A DNA stretch of 64,000 nt, taken from the NCBI GenBank assembly GCA_947311845.1, contig CAMZMU010000107.1, forward strand, positions 22,797,326 to 22,861,325, written 5' to 3'. This DNA is from Poa pratensis (Eukaryota; Streptophyta; Magnoliopsida; Poales; Poaceae). Position numbers and translations under genes: made by a program. This document shows, in pieces, positions 22,346-33,703 of this stretch. The notes beneath the pieces were generated by a model that was not told the origin of the DNA, searched no databases, and was given only the letters and a program-made list of their open reading frames with translations. How positions within the stretch are numbered: position 1 is the first letter of the stretch; the number at the start of each line of letters is the position of its first letter.

Positions 22346-23385
22346 TCAGGGAGATGTGTTCTTCTTGTTATACACTTTCTTGAAGTAATGGGATTCCACA
22401 TCCACTTTACTAAAATCTTGGTTCCGCAAGGTGTCCTTGATGAGCAGCATCACATAGGGAGCATAAGGAACAATGGTCCCATCTACCATGGCATCATATA
22501 TCTCATTGAGAATAAAATCCATAACATCCACCTTGAAGTCACGGGCTGGGTTTTGATTCGCAATACACTTTTCAGCAAGAGAGAGCAAGTTGATCAGCGG
22601 GCTTGTGATTGCATCGTTGTTTCCTCCACTTGGAGCAATCTTGGATCGGAAATAGTCACAAGCTGGTCATAGAGAGGGAGGAGGCCTTCCTTCTTGCCAA
22701 TGTGACCACCCGGACCATACATGTTTGCCATAACCTTGTTCCTGTTGGGCTTCTCTACATCATGCATGCGATGACCAAGAGGGGGGTCGCCACGGAAATT
22801 GTACCCAAGGACAGTGGCAAAACGCTGGAAGCTGGACTCACACTAAGTTGTTCCTGTCATCCATTTGATGGTCCTGACAAGATCATTCTTGATCACAAGA
22901 GTAGCAAAAAACTGCAGCACCATAGGCACACTGAAATCTCACTGAGTTTCCATGAGTCGAACTAGGCCAAACTGTTCCACCACATGCGCTGCTTGAGTAT
23001 AACTGACCTTGTCCTTGAGAGCCTGCAATTTGATGGGAACCATTGGACGAATGGGATGTTTATAGTGCAGATAAATATCCTGATGAATGTAGAGCTGCTC
23101 CATGCACCAAAAGTGAGGATCTTCAATGTCATTATCCCTTTCAACCCTTGTGTACCAATCGCCTTGTCGAAGCTGAGCATAGTCAATGCGGTTCATCTCC
23201 CAATAGTTTTGCCTTGGGTCTTTACCCTTCATCTTCTTAGTGGCAGGAGCTGGAGGCTTGGAGGCAGCCTTCTTTGCGGGAATCTTCCTCACAGCTGCCC
23301 TATTGCGTTCATACGTCTTCGTGGGAGGCATACTCGAATCACCTGTGAAAAAGCAATAGATGGATAGCAAAAGATAAGCACGCAC
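22346..23385 (-). pseudogene. Retroelement-associated 'plant transposon protein'-like gene
   Basis: Minus strand. The intact N-terminal part (23338 to 22942) starts MPPTKTYERNRAAVRKIPAK, a basic lysine/alanine stretch, then a folded-looking part with HFWCMEQLYIHQDIYL and HPIRPMVPIKLQALKDKVSY. After a break near 22940 it continues (LGYNFRGDPPLGHRM, then KEGLLPLYDQLVTI) to a last frame, 22588-22346, ending KKVYNKKNTSP. I recognise this as the grass family loosely annotated as a putative plant transposon protein; its function is not known. It follows the copia pol on the same strand, the place of the extra envelope-like gene in Maximus/SIRE elements, but could also belong to a separate element with its own leader at 23386-24378. 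Confidence 0.55.
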
Positions 23386-24378
23386 AAGTCTTAGCAGATG
23401 GAAATGATACAGGGTACATTAGGAGAGCATCGATAGGTCGATAGAACTTAGGCCTAGGCAATTTGGAAGAATTCTGAACAAAACTGTCAAAACCGGATTA
23501 TCCGGTTTGACAGAACCGGATTATCCGGTCAGGATTTTTCAGAAAATTTCGATTTGAGACCTAGGTCTAAAAGATAGATCTACACATGTGAATGCTAGCC
23601 TAGTGTTCCAGTATGCAGGGAATGAAACTAGGCAACATCTAGTCCAAGATTGAAAACAAATAACTCCACAAAGTTGAAGGGAACATAGCACCCAAGATTC
23701 AAAAGTGTGAGAGTTACCCTCATCCATTTGAGGAACAGCTTGGAGGAGAAGATGCCCGGAGAGGAGGAGCACCAGATTCGGCCAAGATCTGGCAGATCCG
23801 GTGGAGGGAGTCGCTGGAATGGCGTGGGGACGACAGGCGGCGACGCTAGAGGAGAGAGACGGTCGGGGTGGAAGAAGGTCTCGAATGAGGCCCTTCACCC
23901 CGACGGTCTCCTTAAAAACGCGACAAACCGCAGAAGCGAATATTCCGGTCCGAACATGGACCGGATATTCCGATCCACCGGATATTCCGGTCCGAAAAGG
24001 AGCCGGATATTCTGATCTCAAAATTTGCAACATAGAAATTTAGGCCTGCTGCCCCCTTTCATCCAGTTTCAAACAAGACTTGTGTGCAAGAAAGATGAGT
24101 GTTTTAGATAAGATAGGCTTGGGTTTTAGATAGCCAAACTGAAGATGGTACTTCACACTCATCCTTGCAAGATTCAAACAAACAAATGCAAAATTTGAGT
24201 GTGTTTTCCATAAAGACAACTAAGAACCAACAAATCCAAATGTTTCAATTAAGACCCAAATAAGAACCATATGACACCAACTCCTCACAAAGAAGAGGGT
24301 GGTGGCCTAGGCCACCATGTATGAGTGTATGTGGTGTGACACCGCGAATATATATCTTGGGTTCACGACCACTACTCG
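23386..24378 (-). other. Leader/LTR-like stretch rich in CCGGATATTCCGG motifs
   Basis: No supported gene, though a 164-codon minus-strand frame (24033-23539) covers it. It holds repeated near-palindromes of the form CCGGAT(A/T)(A/T)TCCGG at about 23493-23530 and 23940-24010. The same motif is clustered in the copia LTR at about 38885-39190. That suggests this is the leader or a remnant LTR of a relative placed in front of the gene at 22346-23385. Confidence 0.5.
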
Positions 24379-25642
24379 TCATTTAAGCTCACAATTCAAA
24401 GAACGAATATAGTGAAGCAAATGAGTTCTTGAATGTTGCACCGGGTTGTGGGTGATCTCGATAGCACTTGTATTGTCACATAAAAGAGGCACTTTATCAC
24501 AATTGACACCGTATTCCTTTAAAGTTTGTCTCATCCATAACAATTGGGTGCATGCACTTGCGGCCGCCACATACTCGGTTTCGGCGGTGGAGAGAGATAT
24601 ACAATTTTGCTTCTTGGAAGACCAACTCACCAAGGAACCACCAAGAAATTGGCAAGCCCCGGAAGTTGACTTCCTATCATCTTGATCACAGGGCCAATCT
24701 GAGTCCACGTACCCACAAAGAGAGAAAACCTTATCCTTAGGGTACCACAACCCAAACTTTGGGGTATGAATCAAATATCGAAGGATTCTTTTGACCGCCA
24801 CCATGTGGCTTTCTTTAGGAGCGGCTTGGTACCTTGCACACACCCCTACACTCAACACAATATCGGGTCTAGATACACAAAGATAGAGCAAAGAACCAAT
24901 CATGGAACGGTATACCTTTTGATCGACATCTATACCCTTTGGGTTAAGTTGTAGATGAACCTTTGTGTCCATTAGTGTGCGCTTCTCCGTGACACCAATC
25001 ATATCAAACTTCTGAGCATGTCTTGGATATATTTAGTTTGAGAGACGAAAGTCCCTTCCCGTAATTGCTTGATCTCAAAACCAAGGAAGAAATTCAACTC
25101 TCCCATCATGGACATCTCAAACCTATCGGTCATAAGCTTTGAAAATTCATTATTGAAAGCTTTGTTAGTTGAGCCAAAGATAATATCGTCCACATAGACT
25201 TGGCATATGAAAAGCTCCCCTTTTACTCTCTTGGTAAAGAGAGTGCATCAATTTGCGCAACCTCAAATCAACGGTCTACTAGAAGCTCTCTAAGGCGCTC
25301 ATACCACGCACGTGGAGCTTGTTTAAGTCCATAGAGCGCCTTATCGAGCTTGTAGACATGGTTAGGGAGTTTGGGATCCTCAAAACCCGGTGGTTGCTTA
25401 ACATATACTAATTCTTTAAGTGGACCATTTAGAAAAGCACTTTTCAAATCCATTTGTTGCAAGATAAAATTATGATGAGATGCATATGCAAGGAGGATAC
25501 ATATGGACTCAAGGCGAGCCACGGGAGCATAGGTCTCTCCAAAATCAATGCCTTCAACTTGAGAGTACCCTCGAGCCACCAATCTTGCCTTGTTCCTCAC
25601 GACCATGCCATGTATATCTTGCTTGTTCTTGAATATCCATTT
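24379..25642 (-). pseudogene. Copia reverse transcriptase C-terminal half and RNase H
   Basis: Three minus-strand frames of one pol gene. 25606-25268 begins [16 protein letters not shown] with [20 protein letters not shown] [11 protein letters not shown] and [12 protein letters not shown], hallmarks of copia reverse transcriptase. The YVDDIIFGS active-site motif is at about 25190. 25002-24379 covers the connection and RNase H (MIGSLLYLCVSRPDI, GYVDSDWPCDQDDRKS, TAETEYVAAASACTQ). Frame changes lie near 25230 and 25010. The enzyme copies element RNA to DNA in the particle. The upstream half lies at 33629-35538, beyond the nested gypsy, whose target GGTGC (25643-25647) falls in the codon run NVIGT/KWIF. 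Confidence 0.9.
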
Positions 25643-25647
25643 GGTGC

Positions 25648-27377
25648 TGATGGCCCTTCACGTAGTTACCTGCGTGAAAAGTAAATGGGTTAGGTTGAGA
25701 CTCCAAGTGCAGAGTGTGTAGTAAGTGGAAGACGTGTTTTCCCCACGAGGGGTGACTCGAGGGTTTAATATCGAACTCTCGGGGAATCAGTAGTGAAGAT
25801 TTATCTTTCCTATCCTTCTTTTGGTTACCTACAAAACAAAGTAAATGTTTTGGTCCTCAACCTCACCTAGTGGTTGTCAAGCACAAGGTGTGAGAATGAT
25901 ATCAAGATAATATGCAATGCAAACAAGAAATAAATATGCAATGGTGGTAAATAAATATGCAAGGATGGTGGTAGCAATGATAAATGATATTTTTGGGTTT
26001 TATATGATGAATGCAAGATGTAAAAGTGTTTTTGTATTTTCGGATTTTTAAATGGCAGAAAATGGAAAAGTGGTAAAAGTGGTTGGAAAGGTGTTTCTTA
26101 TGATTAAAAATGGACCGGGGTTCATGGTTTCACAAATGCACTCTCTCTTTAATAAAGTGGTAGACAATGGAACACTAGAGTTGACATATGAGATTGCAAC
26201 ACAACAGTTTAATGACAAGTTATAATTATATGGGCATCACGTCCTAACATAGAGACCTTTTGGTTATTAGTCTCTCTTATACTCCACCAAGATGCGAACT
26301 AAATCATAACACCTCAGTAATTAAGATAACTCAGAGTATAGCAATAAGTATCATGACATGAAGTTAAAATAAGAACATGCTAGATCTAGTCATGGAGGAA
26401 GTGGCAATGGTCACACCCACATCTCCGGTAGCATGGTATTTCTTTTTATCCCTAGTGAGGCAACAAAGTAAGGTAAATACCCAAGTGGATCGCAGAACTT
26501 TCTCTCACGTTCACTGCACTAGCCACCCCCCGTTACTCCAACTAATGCACACGTTCCCCCTCACACGCTCTCATAAACATGCTTGATCATGACAAGTAAA
26601 TAAGAACGGGGTACATAATATGCATCTACTTTCATAACTGAAACAAAACCATTGCAATCTCAAACATATATTAACTCATAAAAAGATCCACCACAAAGGT
26701 ATTACATAGATGACCGTAATCATGTTCAGCAGCTCATACGGTACTAATTAGTGAAGCTCAGAGAGAGAGAGATACATAAGTTACTTCCACAAACCCATAG
26801 TCCAGAGGTGGACTACTCCCTCTTCATCATGGAGACGGTGGAGAAGTCGTTGGAGACCACGCCGGCAGCGCCCCGCCGGAGTTTTCCCCCTCCAATCTGC
26901 AACTCCAGGTCTCTGTTTCGGTGTTTCTGTGTTTCTGCGGCGCTCCTTCCAGAGAACGTCGGGGGACTATTTTTATAGGCGGTTTTAGGTCAAAACGGAG
27001 TCGGTGGAGGAAAGATCGACGGCAACGGAGCTCCGAGGCCCAAAAGGGGGGTCCCACGCGGCCAGGTACATGGCCGCGTGGGCCCACCTTTTGGCCCTCG
27101 GGCCTCCGCTTGTTTGCTTCCTTCGCTCCCACACTTTGTTCCTTCCAAAAATGATGCTCGTAAATTTCCAGGTCATTTGGACGTCGTTTGGGTCCCTGAA
27201 ACATTAAAATATAGAAATAGGGTTTTCTGCCTGCAGGGTTAATTCCATAAAAATAGGAAACATATCAAATATTCCCAAAATCATTATAAAACAGTGATAT
27301 AACCCTTATATGATGCAAATATGACTGGAATATAAGTAAAATAATGCAAAGTTCATGTATGCATTTTACATGCATCA
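25648..27377 (-). repeat. 3' LTR of the gag-protease gypsy
   Basis: 1730 bp. The first 1.05 kb is essentially identical to the other LTR apart from one inserted base; most differences lie in the last 0.6 kb and are single-base or 9-base indels. Confidence 0.93.
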
Positions 27378-29706
27378 ACATCCCCAAGCTTAACCTATAC
27401 TCGTCCTCGAGTATGAAGGTGATAAAACTAACATGGACTTTGCAATTTAATACTATCAATGGATATCAAAGATGATTACTATTGCTACATAGAGTCAAAT
27501 GATTCATTCTTAAAAGGAGTAGCAATATGCAAGATAGTTTATGAAGTGATATCAAGTATTCAATGCAAGGATGTTCAATGATAATTCACAAAGTGTAACA
27601 TAAAAGAAAGTACTATGGACCACATGTATGCATAATGATAAGTAAGAACATCCTACAATGGTCATAGAGTATTGATGAAAATCTGAATATAAAAGGTGGA
27701 CACTTTGGAAAGATATATATGAGTAGAGGTAAAGCATGAATAAATTTCATCTAACTTCTGAACTTCTCTACTTAAGTTAATGATTGTAATGTGGTAATCC
27801 TTGGTGTCAAGCTCTCATTCCCCTATCATAGCATCTTGAATGATTAAGTTTAAAGTGAAAGCAAATACGAGTAGTGTGCTTGACAAAGTACAGGTTGAAA
27901 GTCTCATGCCCCTTGAATACAAGTACCTACTCCATGTGTTACTCAACTTGGAAACAAAGCAAGTTCAAGTTAAATATCATTGTAAGTAATAATAGTATCA
28001 TTAAGAGCGTCAACTGGGGTACCTCTTGTCCCAGGATATGGAACAAGCCCATATCAAAATGACAAGACAAACAAACACAATGAACAATCTCAACACCCTT
28101 TTTATTTACCATTGATAGCTTTTTATTGTAAGGTGTATCACAGAAGGTTCACCATAGCATGTAAGTAAATTTCCACCATGAATGATGCATGGCTTAGATT
28201 AGCGGCCCAGGCGTCTCTCTAACCATTTATACAAACTCATTTAAACTCACTTCATTTCCACATTTATTTCACCCATGGTAAGCATCCATAAACAAAAGTA
28301 CATGATATCAACTAAATGAAGTGCATGTTGAAAGCTTGCCATGTGACAGCACATATGAGCTAACTCTCAACCAAAGACATTTGTCAAGCCCACAACATCA
28401 TAATTTTAATCACAATGGGTCATGTTTTATTTATGCAATGAAAGTAAAGTGTGCATCAAGTTCGAGAGAGCTCTATAACCAACTTTTCCCATAACAATCA
28501 ACAACATAAGCATTTTCATTCAGAGGTATAGATAACACAAATATCATGATAAACATACTCGGAATAGCATAAAGCTAATAGGTAGATATGGTGGACTCAC
28601 TGGAAAAACTTTGGTTGAAGGTGTTGGAAACAAGTTTTTGCTTGTTGGAATTTTTGGGCTAGCAAGAGGGAGAAAGTTGACCATCTAAATGCATGCATGA
28701 GTGTCCATAGAACTAACTAATCCATGTTAAACAAGTAAATAACATTCAGCATCAAAACATGAATAAAAGATAGCTCTTGATAAAATACTTGCAAATTATT
28801 ACTCATTAACAAGCTCATGAATCATGCAACTATATGTATCTTTTAAAATCAACTCAACATCCCTTTTCCCAATCTATAATAGCATCCAACATAATTCAAC
28901 CCAAATTTCCAGTAGCTCTCTCATATATAAATGATAGTGTGGTGGTCTCACAAAATAAAAATCAAACCAAACAAACAAAAAGACGCTCCAAGTTTATGCG
29001 ATAAAGTGTTTCGATCGAAAAACAGAAGTTAGACGTGTGCAAACCGAGAGTGTGTAGGTCCAGTGGGGTTGTCTTCACATCCCCAAGCTTATGGTCTTCA
29101 CCATCCTTGGATAGCTCTTGGTGCATCTCCTCTAATCCCTGTGAAAAAACTTCAAAACACCGTTTCTCCCATTTCTTTTCTGTGGGGTGCATTAGTAGTG
29201 ATAAACAAATAGATTTCTTGCTGCATATAATCCTTAGACAAAAATTCATATGAATGTCCAGAAAGTGTATAATGTTGTATGCCTACTCATAAACTCAATT
29301 GGATCAAAAAGATTCAAGTTAAAAGTTCTAAGCATGCATCAAACAAAATGGGACAGAATCTGTCCAGAAAAACAGCAGCAGCAAAACGTATTTTTCTACC
29401 CTACTTAACTTTGTCGAAAATTCCGAAAAATTCATGCATACAGAGGATGAAAAGTTGCAACTACAGTTCAAATATGAGCTCATTCGGAGTTACAGAATAA
29501 GAATTAAAAATCATACCGTGCACAGATTCGTGCAGGAATAAAATCTCCGAACGCTATAAGCAACTTTTCAAACCAAAATGAGTAAAACTTGGCACTTTAT
29601 TAAAAATTCCAGAAACTAAACTAAACAAAGTCTCTTGTTACAGCAAGAGGACACAAAGAAAATCACAAATAAAAACAACCGGGTTGCCTCCCGTAAAGCG
29701 CTTTCT
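27378..29706 (-). other. Non-coding 3' internal region of the gag-protease gypsy
   Basis: AT-rich, no frame above about 95 codons and no polymerase motif. Contains CACATCCCCAAGCTTATGG at about 29077, a second PPT-like tract, besides the one next to the LTR at 27378. This is where reverse transcriptase and integrase would lie in an autonomous relative. Confidence 0.75.
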
Positions 29707-30375
29707 TTATAGCCATATAGCTAGGCTTCTTACTTGATGTTTATTGTGGACGAAGCTCATGAGGGAGCTTGAACTTTGGGTGTCCCTCTTCCTTGGGAAG
29801 TGTTCCATGCACTTCTTGTGTGGAAACTGAAACTTCACATTCCCTTCTTTTGAATCAATGATAGCACCTGTAGTACGAAGAAAAGGTCTTCCAAGAATAA
29901 TTGGACTAGAGGTTTTATTCCCCATATCCATGATTAGAAAATCAACAGGCACAAATGTCATATGTAACTCTACCATAACATCACTTACTTTTCCTAAAGC
30001 ATGTTTAATGGAATCATCAGCAAGTGCAAGTTCAATAGAGCATTTTTCAAGATTTTTCAATTCAAGTACTTCATATAGTTCTTTAGATAAAACAGAGACA
30101 CTAGATCCTAGATCAAGTATAGCATGGTGTGTCTCTTTTCCAATGGTTACTAGGACTTTGGGAATCCATATATCCCCAAGCTTAGGTGGTATCATAGCCT
30201 CTTGGTTGTACCTAGCAATCTTTTCTTTCAAGACATGATTAGCAATATAAGAACCAAAACCAGCTTGGTTAGAGTTGATGGAAGGATCACTTGCAAATTT
30301 TTGTAAGATAGATATTAATTCATGCAAGCTACAATTCTCTAAGTCAAGCAATGGTTCCTTGACTTCACTAAGCAT
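29707..30375 (-). CDS. Aspartic protease of the gag-protease gypsy
   Basis: A 222-residue frame beginning MLSEVKEPLLDLENCSL. Near residue 95 is AILDLGSSVSVLSKELYEVL, a retropepsin active site in the D-x-G-S form typical of Athila elements, and at about residue 165 IILGRPFLRTTGAIID, the conserved flap-distal ILGRPFL motif. The enzyme would cleave Gag after assembly. It overlaps the end of the gag frame (30339-31103) in another frame, so either a frameshift joins them or a base is missing; in relatives gag and protease are one frame. The protein ends RSLAIWL, without connection to a polymerase. Confidence 0.82.
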   Translation of the reverse strand: MLSEVKEPLLDLENCSLHELISILQKFASDPSINSNQAGFGSYIANHVLKEKIARYNQEAMIPPKLGDIWIPKVLVTIGKETHHAILDLGSSVSVLSKELYEVLELKNLEKCSIELALADDSIKHALGKVSDVMVELHMTFVPVDFLIMDMGNKTSSPIILGRPFLRTTGAIIDSKEGNVKFQFPHKKCMEHFPRKRDTQSSSSLMSFVHNKHQVRSLAIWL

Positions 30376-31570
30376 TTTAACTTCCTCAACTTTTTCTCTT
30401 TCATTACCATAATAGTTTCCTTAGCAATTCTCTCTTGCTCATGAATATGTTCCCAAGATTTATTTATAACCTCTTGACAATATTTAATTGTTTCCTCATG
30501 TTTTTGAGCTATAATGGTGTTCTTTAATGAGGAAACTTCCTTAGTGAGCTGATCTACCCTTTCAAACAAAGAGTCTTGTTTTTCAAACTTAGATATAAAT
30601 TCCTTATTAAGCTCCTTTTGAGTAGATATAAATGATCTAATGGTGTTTTCCAAATCACTAGAAACATTACCACTAGTAGTATATTTGTTTGGCACATATG
30701 GGGGTTTATTATAAGAGTTATAATTGTTGTTACCATACCCATTATTACCATAGTTCCTAATGAAGTTGACATCAATATTTTCAGGATTATTACCAACTAA
30801 TTCTTGCAAAGGCACATTTTCAATATTTTGTTTATTAATGAAAGCAAGAATAGTATCCATTTTAGATGACAAATCATTTGTTTCTTCTATGGAGTTCACT
30901 TTCTTAGAAGGATTAGGTGCTCTATCAGTATGCCATTGACTATAGTTTTGCAAAATACTTTCCAATATGTTCTTAGCTTCTACTATAGTTTTTCCCATAA
31001 AAGCACCTCCAGCAGCAGAATCAAGAATATTTCTAGACATGTAATTTAGACCATTGTAAAAAGAGTGTATATGGTCCATTCGTTGACCCCATGTGATGGA
31101 CAAGTTCTAAGCATAAGTTTAATCCTATCCCAAGCCATAGCAACATGTTCATTTTCATTTTGCCTAAAAGAAAGAATGTTGTTTCTATTTTGCAAAATTT
31201 TAACAGGAGGATAGTATTTCTTAATGAAAGCTTCTTTTAAATCATCCCAAGTTTTAATGCTATCAATAGGTAATGAATGCAGCCACTCTTTAGCTTTTCC
31301 TCTAAGTGAGAAAGGAAATAACTTCAGTTTTAGAATATCACTTTCCACATTTTTAAATTTCTGCATGTCACATATTTCAACAAAATCATGAAGATGCATA
31401 GAGGCATCCTCCATAGCACTACCGCCAAATTGTTCCCTAGTTATCAAGTTCAACAAACTAGGACTTACTTCATAACTCTCAGCATTTATCTTAGGTGTGG
31501 CAATGGGCCTAGCAATAAATTGATCATTTGGAGTGTTTGTGTAATCACACAACTTAGTTCTTTCTCCCAT
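30339..31570 (-). pseudogene. Gag of the gag-protease gypsy, one frame break
   Basis: The first frame, 31570-31046, starts MGERTKLCDYTNTPNDQ and holds the gypsy Gag core (LKLKLFPFSLRGKAKEWLHS, then DDLKEAFIKKYYPP and LSFRQNENEHV). It breaks at about 31090 and continues in 31103-30339 (DHIHSFYNGLNYMSRNILDS, then asparagine-rich NNGYGNNNYNSYNKPPYVPN and a coiled coil). The start lies about 280 bases inside the PBS. One missing base near 31085 (GGACAAGTTCTAAGC context) would explain the break, so it may be an assembly error. No CCHC zinc knuckle is seen, as in other Athila Gag proteins with asparagine-rich linkers. Confidence 0.8.
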
Positions 31571-31848
31571 TTTAGCAAGTTTTTATGTGTTTTTTAATTT
31601 TTTATGCAAAACTGAAAATAAATAAAATGCAAACCGAAATAACAAATGCAAGACAATGACAAAACAAGATAAATTGCTTTGAAGGTAAAGATGGATAAGA
31701 TGATGCTCACGTAGGTGCAACCTCCCCAAGCTTAGGTGTTAGCACAAGTTGGTGATGAAGTTGACTTGGTGAGATATCCTTGGATAAACCCGGCGCCAGA
31801 AAACAGAGCTAGTGCAGGGGACCCTTGGATAAACCTTTCAGCAATGAT

Positions 31849-31866
31849 TCCCCGGCAACGGCGCCA
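31849..31866 (-). promoter_or_regulatory. Primer-binding site (tRNA-Asp type) of the gag-protease gypsy
   Basis: TCCCCGGCAACGGCGCCA, exact match to the tRNA-Asp 3' end, 11 bases from the LTR edge at 31878. A partial second copy, GGCGCCAGAAAACAG, lies further inside the element at 31792-31806. Confidence 0.88.
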
Positions 31867-31877
31867 GAAAACAGTCT

Positions 31878-33623
31878 TGATGGCCCTTCAGTAGTTACCT
31901 GCGTGAAAAGTAAATGGGTTAGGTTGAGACTCCAAGTGCAGAGTGTGTAGTAAGTGGAAGACGTGTTTTCCCCACGAGGGGTGACTCGAGGGTTTAATAT
32001 CGAACTCTCGGGGAATCAGTAGTGAAGATTTATCTTTCCTATCCTTCTTTTGGTTACCTACAAAACAAAGTAAATGTTTTGGTCCTCAACCTCACCTAGT
32101 GGTTGTCAAGCACAAGGTGTGAGAATGATATCAAGATAATATGCAATGCAAACAAGAAATAAATATGCAATGGTGGTAAATAAATATGCAAGGATGGTGG
32201 TAGCAATGATAAATGATATTTTTGGGTTTTATATGATGAATGCAAGATGTAAAAGTGTTTTTGTATTTTCGGATTTTTAAATGGCAGAAAATGGAAAAGT
32301 GGTAAAAGTGGTTGGAAAGGTGTTTCTTATGATTAAAAATGGACCGGGGTTCATGGTTTCACAAATGCACTCTCTCTTTAATAAAGTGGTAGACAATGGA
32401 ACACTAGAGTTGACATATGAGATTGCAACACAACAGTTTAATGACAAGTTATAATTATATGGGCATCACGTCCTAACATAGAGACCTTTTGGTTATTAGT
32501 CTCTCTTATACTCCACCAAGATGCGAACTAAATCATAACACCTCAGTAATTAAGATAACTCAGAGTATAGCAATAAGTATCATGACATGAAGTTAAAATA
32601 AGAACATGCTAGATCTAGTCATGGAGGAAGTGGCAATGGTCACACCCACATCTCCGGTAGCATGGTATTTCTTTTTATCCCTAGTGAGGCAACAAAGTAA
32701 GGTAGAGATACCCAAGTGGATCGCAGAACTTTCTCTCACGTTCACTGCACTAGCCACCCCCCGTTACTCCAACTAATGCACACGTTCCCCCTCACACGCT
32801 CTCATAAACATGCTTGATCATGACAAGTAAATAAGAACGGGGTACATAATATGCATCTACTTTCATAACTGAAACAAAACCATTGCAATCTCAAACATAT
32901 ATTAACTCATAAAAAGATCCACCACAAAGGTATTACATAGATGACCGTAATCATGTTCAGCAGCTCATACGGTACTAATTAGTGAAGCTCAAGAGAGAGA
33001 GAGATACATAAGTTACTTCCACAAACCCATAGTCCAGAGGTGGACTACTCCCTCTTCATCATGGAGACGGTGGAGAAGTCGTTGGAGAAGATGGAGACCA
33101 CGCCGGCAGCGCCCCGCCGGAGTTTTCCCCCTCCAATCTGCAACTCCAGGTCTCTGTTTCGTGTTTCTGTGTTTCTGCGGCGCTCCTTCCAGAGAACGTC
33201 GGGGGACTATTTTTATAGGCGGTTTTAGGTCAAAACGAGTCGGTGGAGGAAAGATCGACGGCAACGGAGCTCCGAGGGCCAAAAGGGGGGGTCCCACGCG
33301 GCCAGGTACATGGGCCGCGTGGGCCCACCTATTTGGCCCTCGGGCCTCCGCTTGTTTGCTTCCTTCGCTCCCACGCTTTGTTCCTTCCAAAAACTGATGC
33401 TCGTAAATTTCCAGGTCATTTGGACGTCGTTTGGGTCCCTGAAACATTAAAATATAGAAATAGGGTTTTCTGCCTGTGCAGGGTTAATTCCATAAAAAAT
33501 AGGAAACATATCAAATATTCCCAAAATCATTATAAAACATTGATATAACCCTTATATGATGCAAATATGACTGGAATATAAGTAAAATAATGCAAAGTTC
33601 ATGTATGCATTTTACATGCATCA
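31878..33623 (-). repeat. 5' LTR of the gag-protease gypsy
   Basis: 1746 bp, the partner of 25648-27377. Carries an extra GAAGATGGA-type 9-base unit near 33086 that is absent from the 3' LTR. Confidence 0.93.
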
Positions 33624-33703
33624 GGTGCCTATAACATTGCGGCACTCCTTTAGCTTTCAACTAGCTTCCACACCTTGTTGCACTTGAAGTTATTGAGCTC
33701 TTC

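Larger units (their letters stand above)
25648..33623 (-). mobile_element. Young gag-protease gypsy element (Athila type) without polymerase
   Basis: LTRs at 25648-27377 and 31878-33623, starting TGATGGCCC and ending ACATGCATCA, with target duplication GGTGC (25643-25647, 33624-33628). PBS (31849-31866) is the tRNA-Asp type; a PPT-like CATCCCCAAGCTTAACC abuts the left LTR. Gag and protease are coded, followed by 2.3 kb without any gene, then the 3' LTR. The LTRs are almost identical, so this is the youngest large insertion seen. It needs reverse transcriptase and integrase from elsewhere. Confidence 0.92.
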
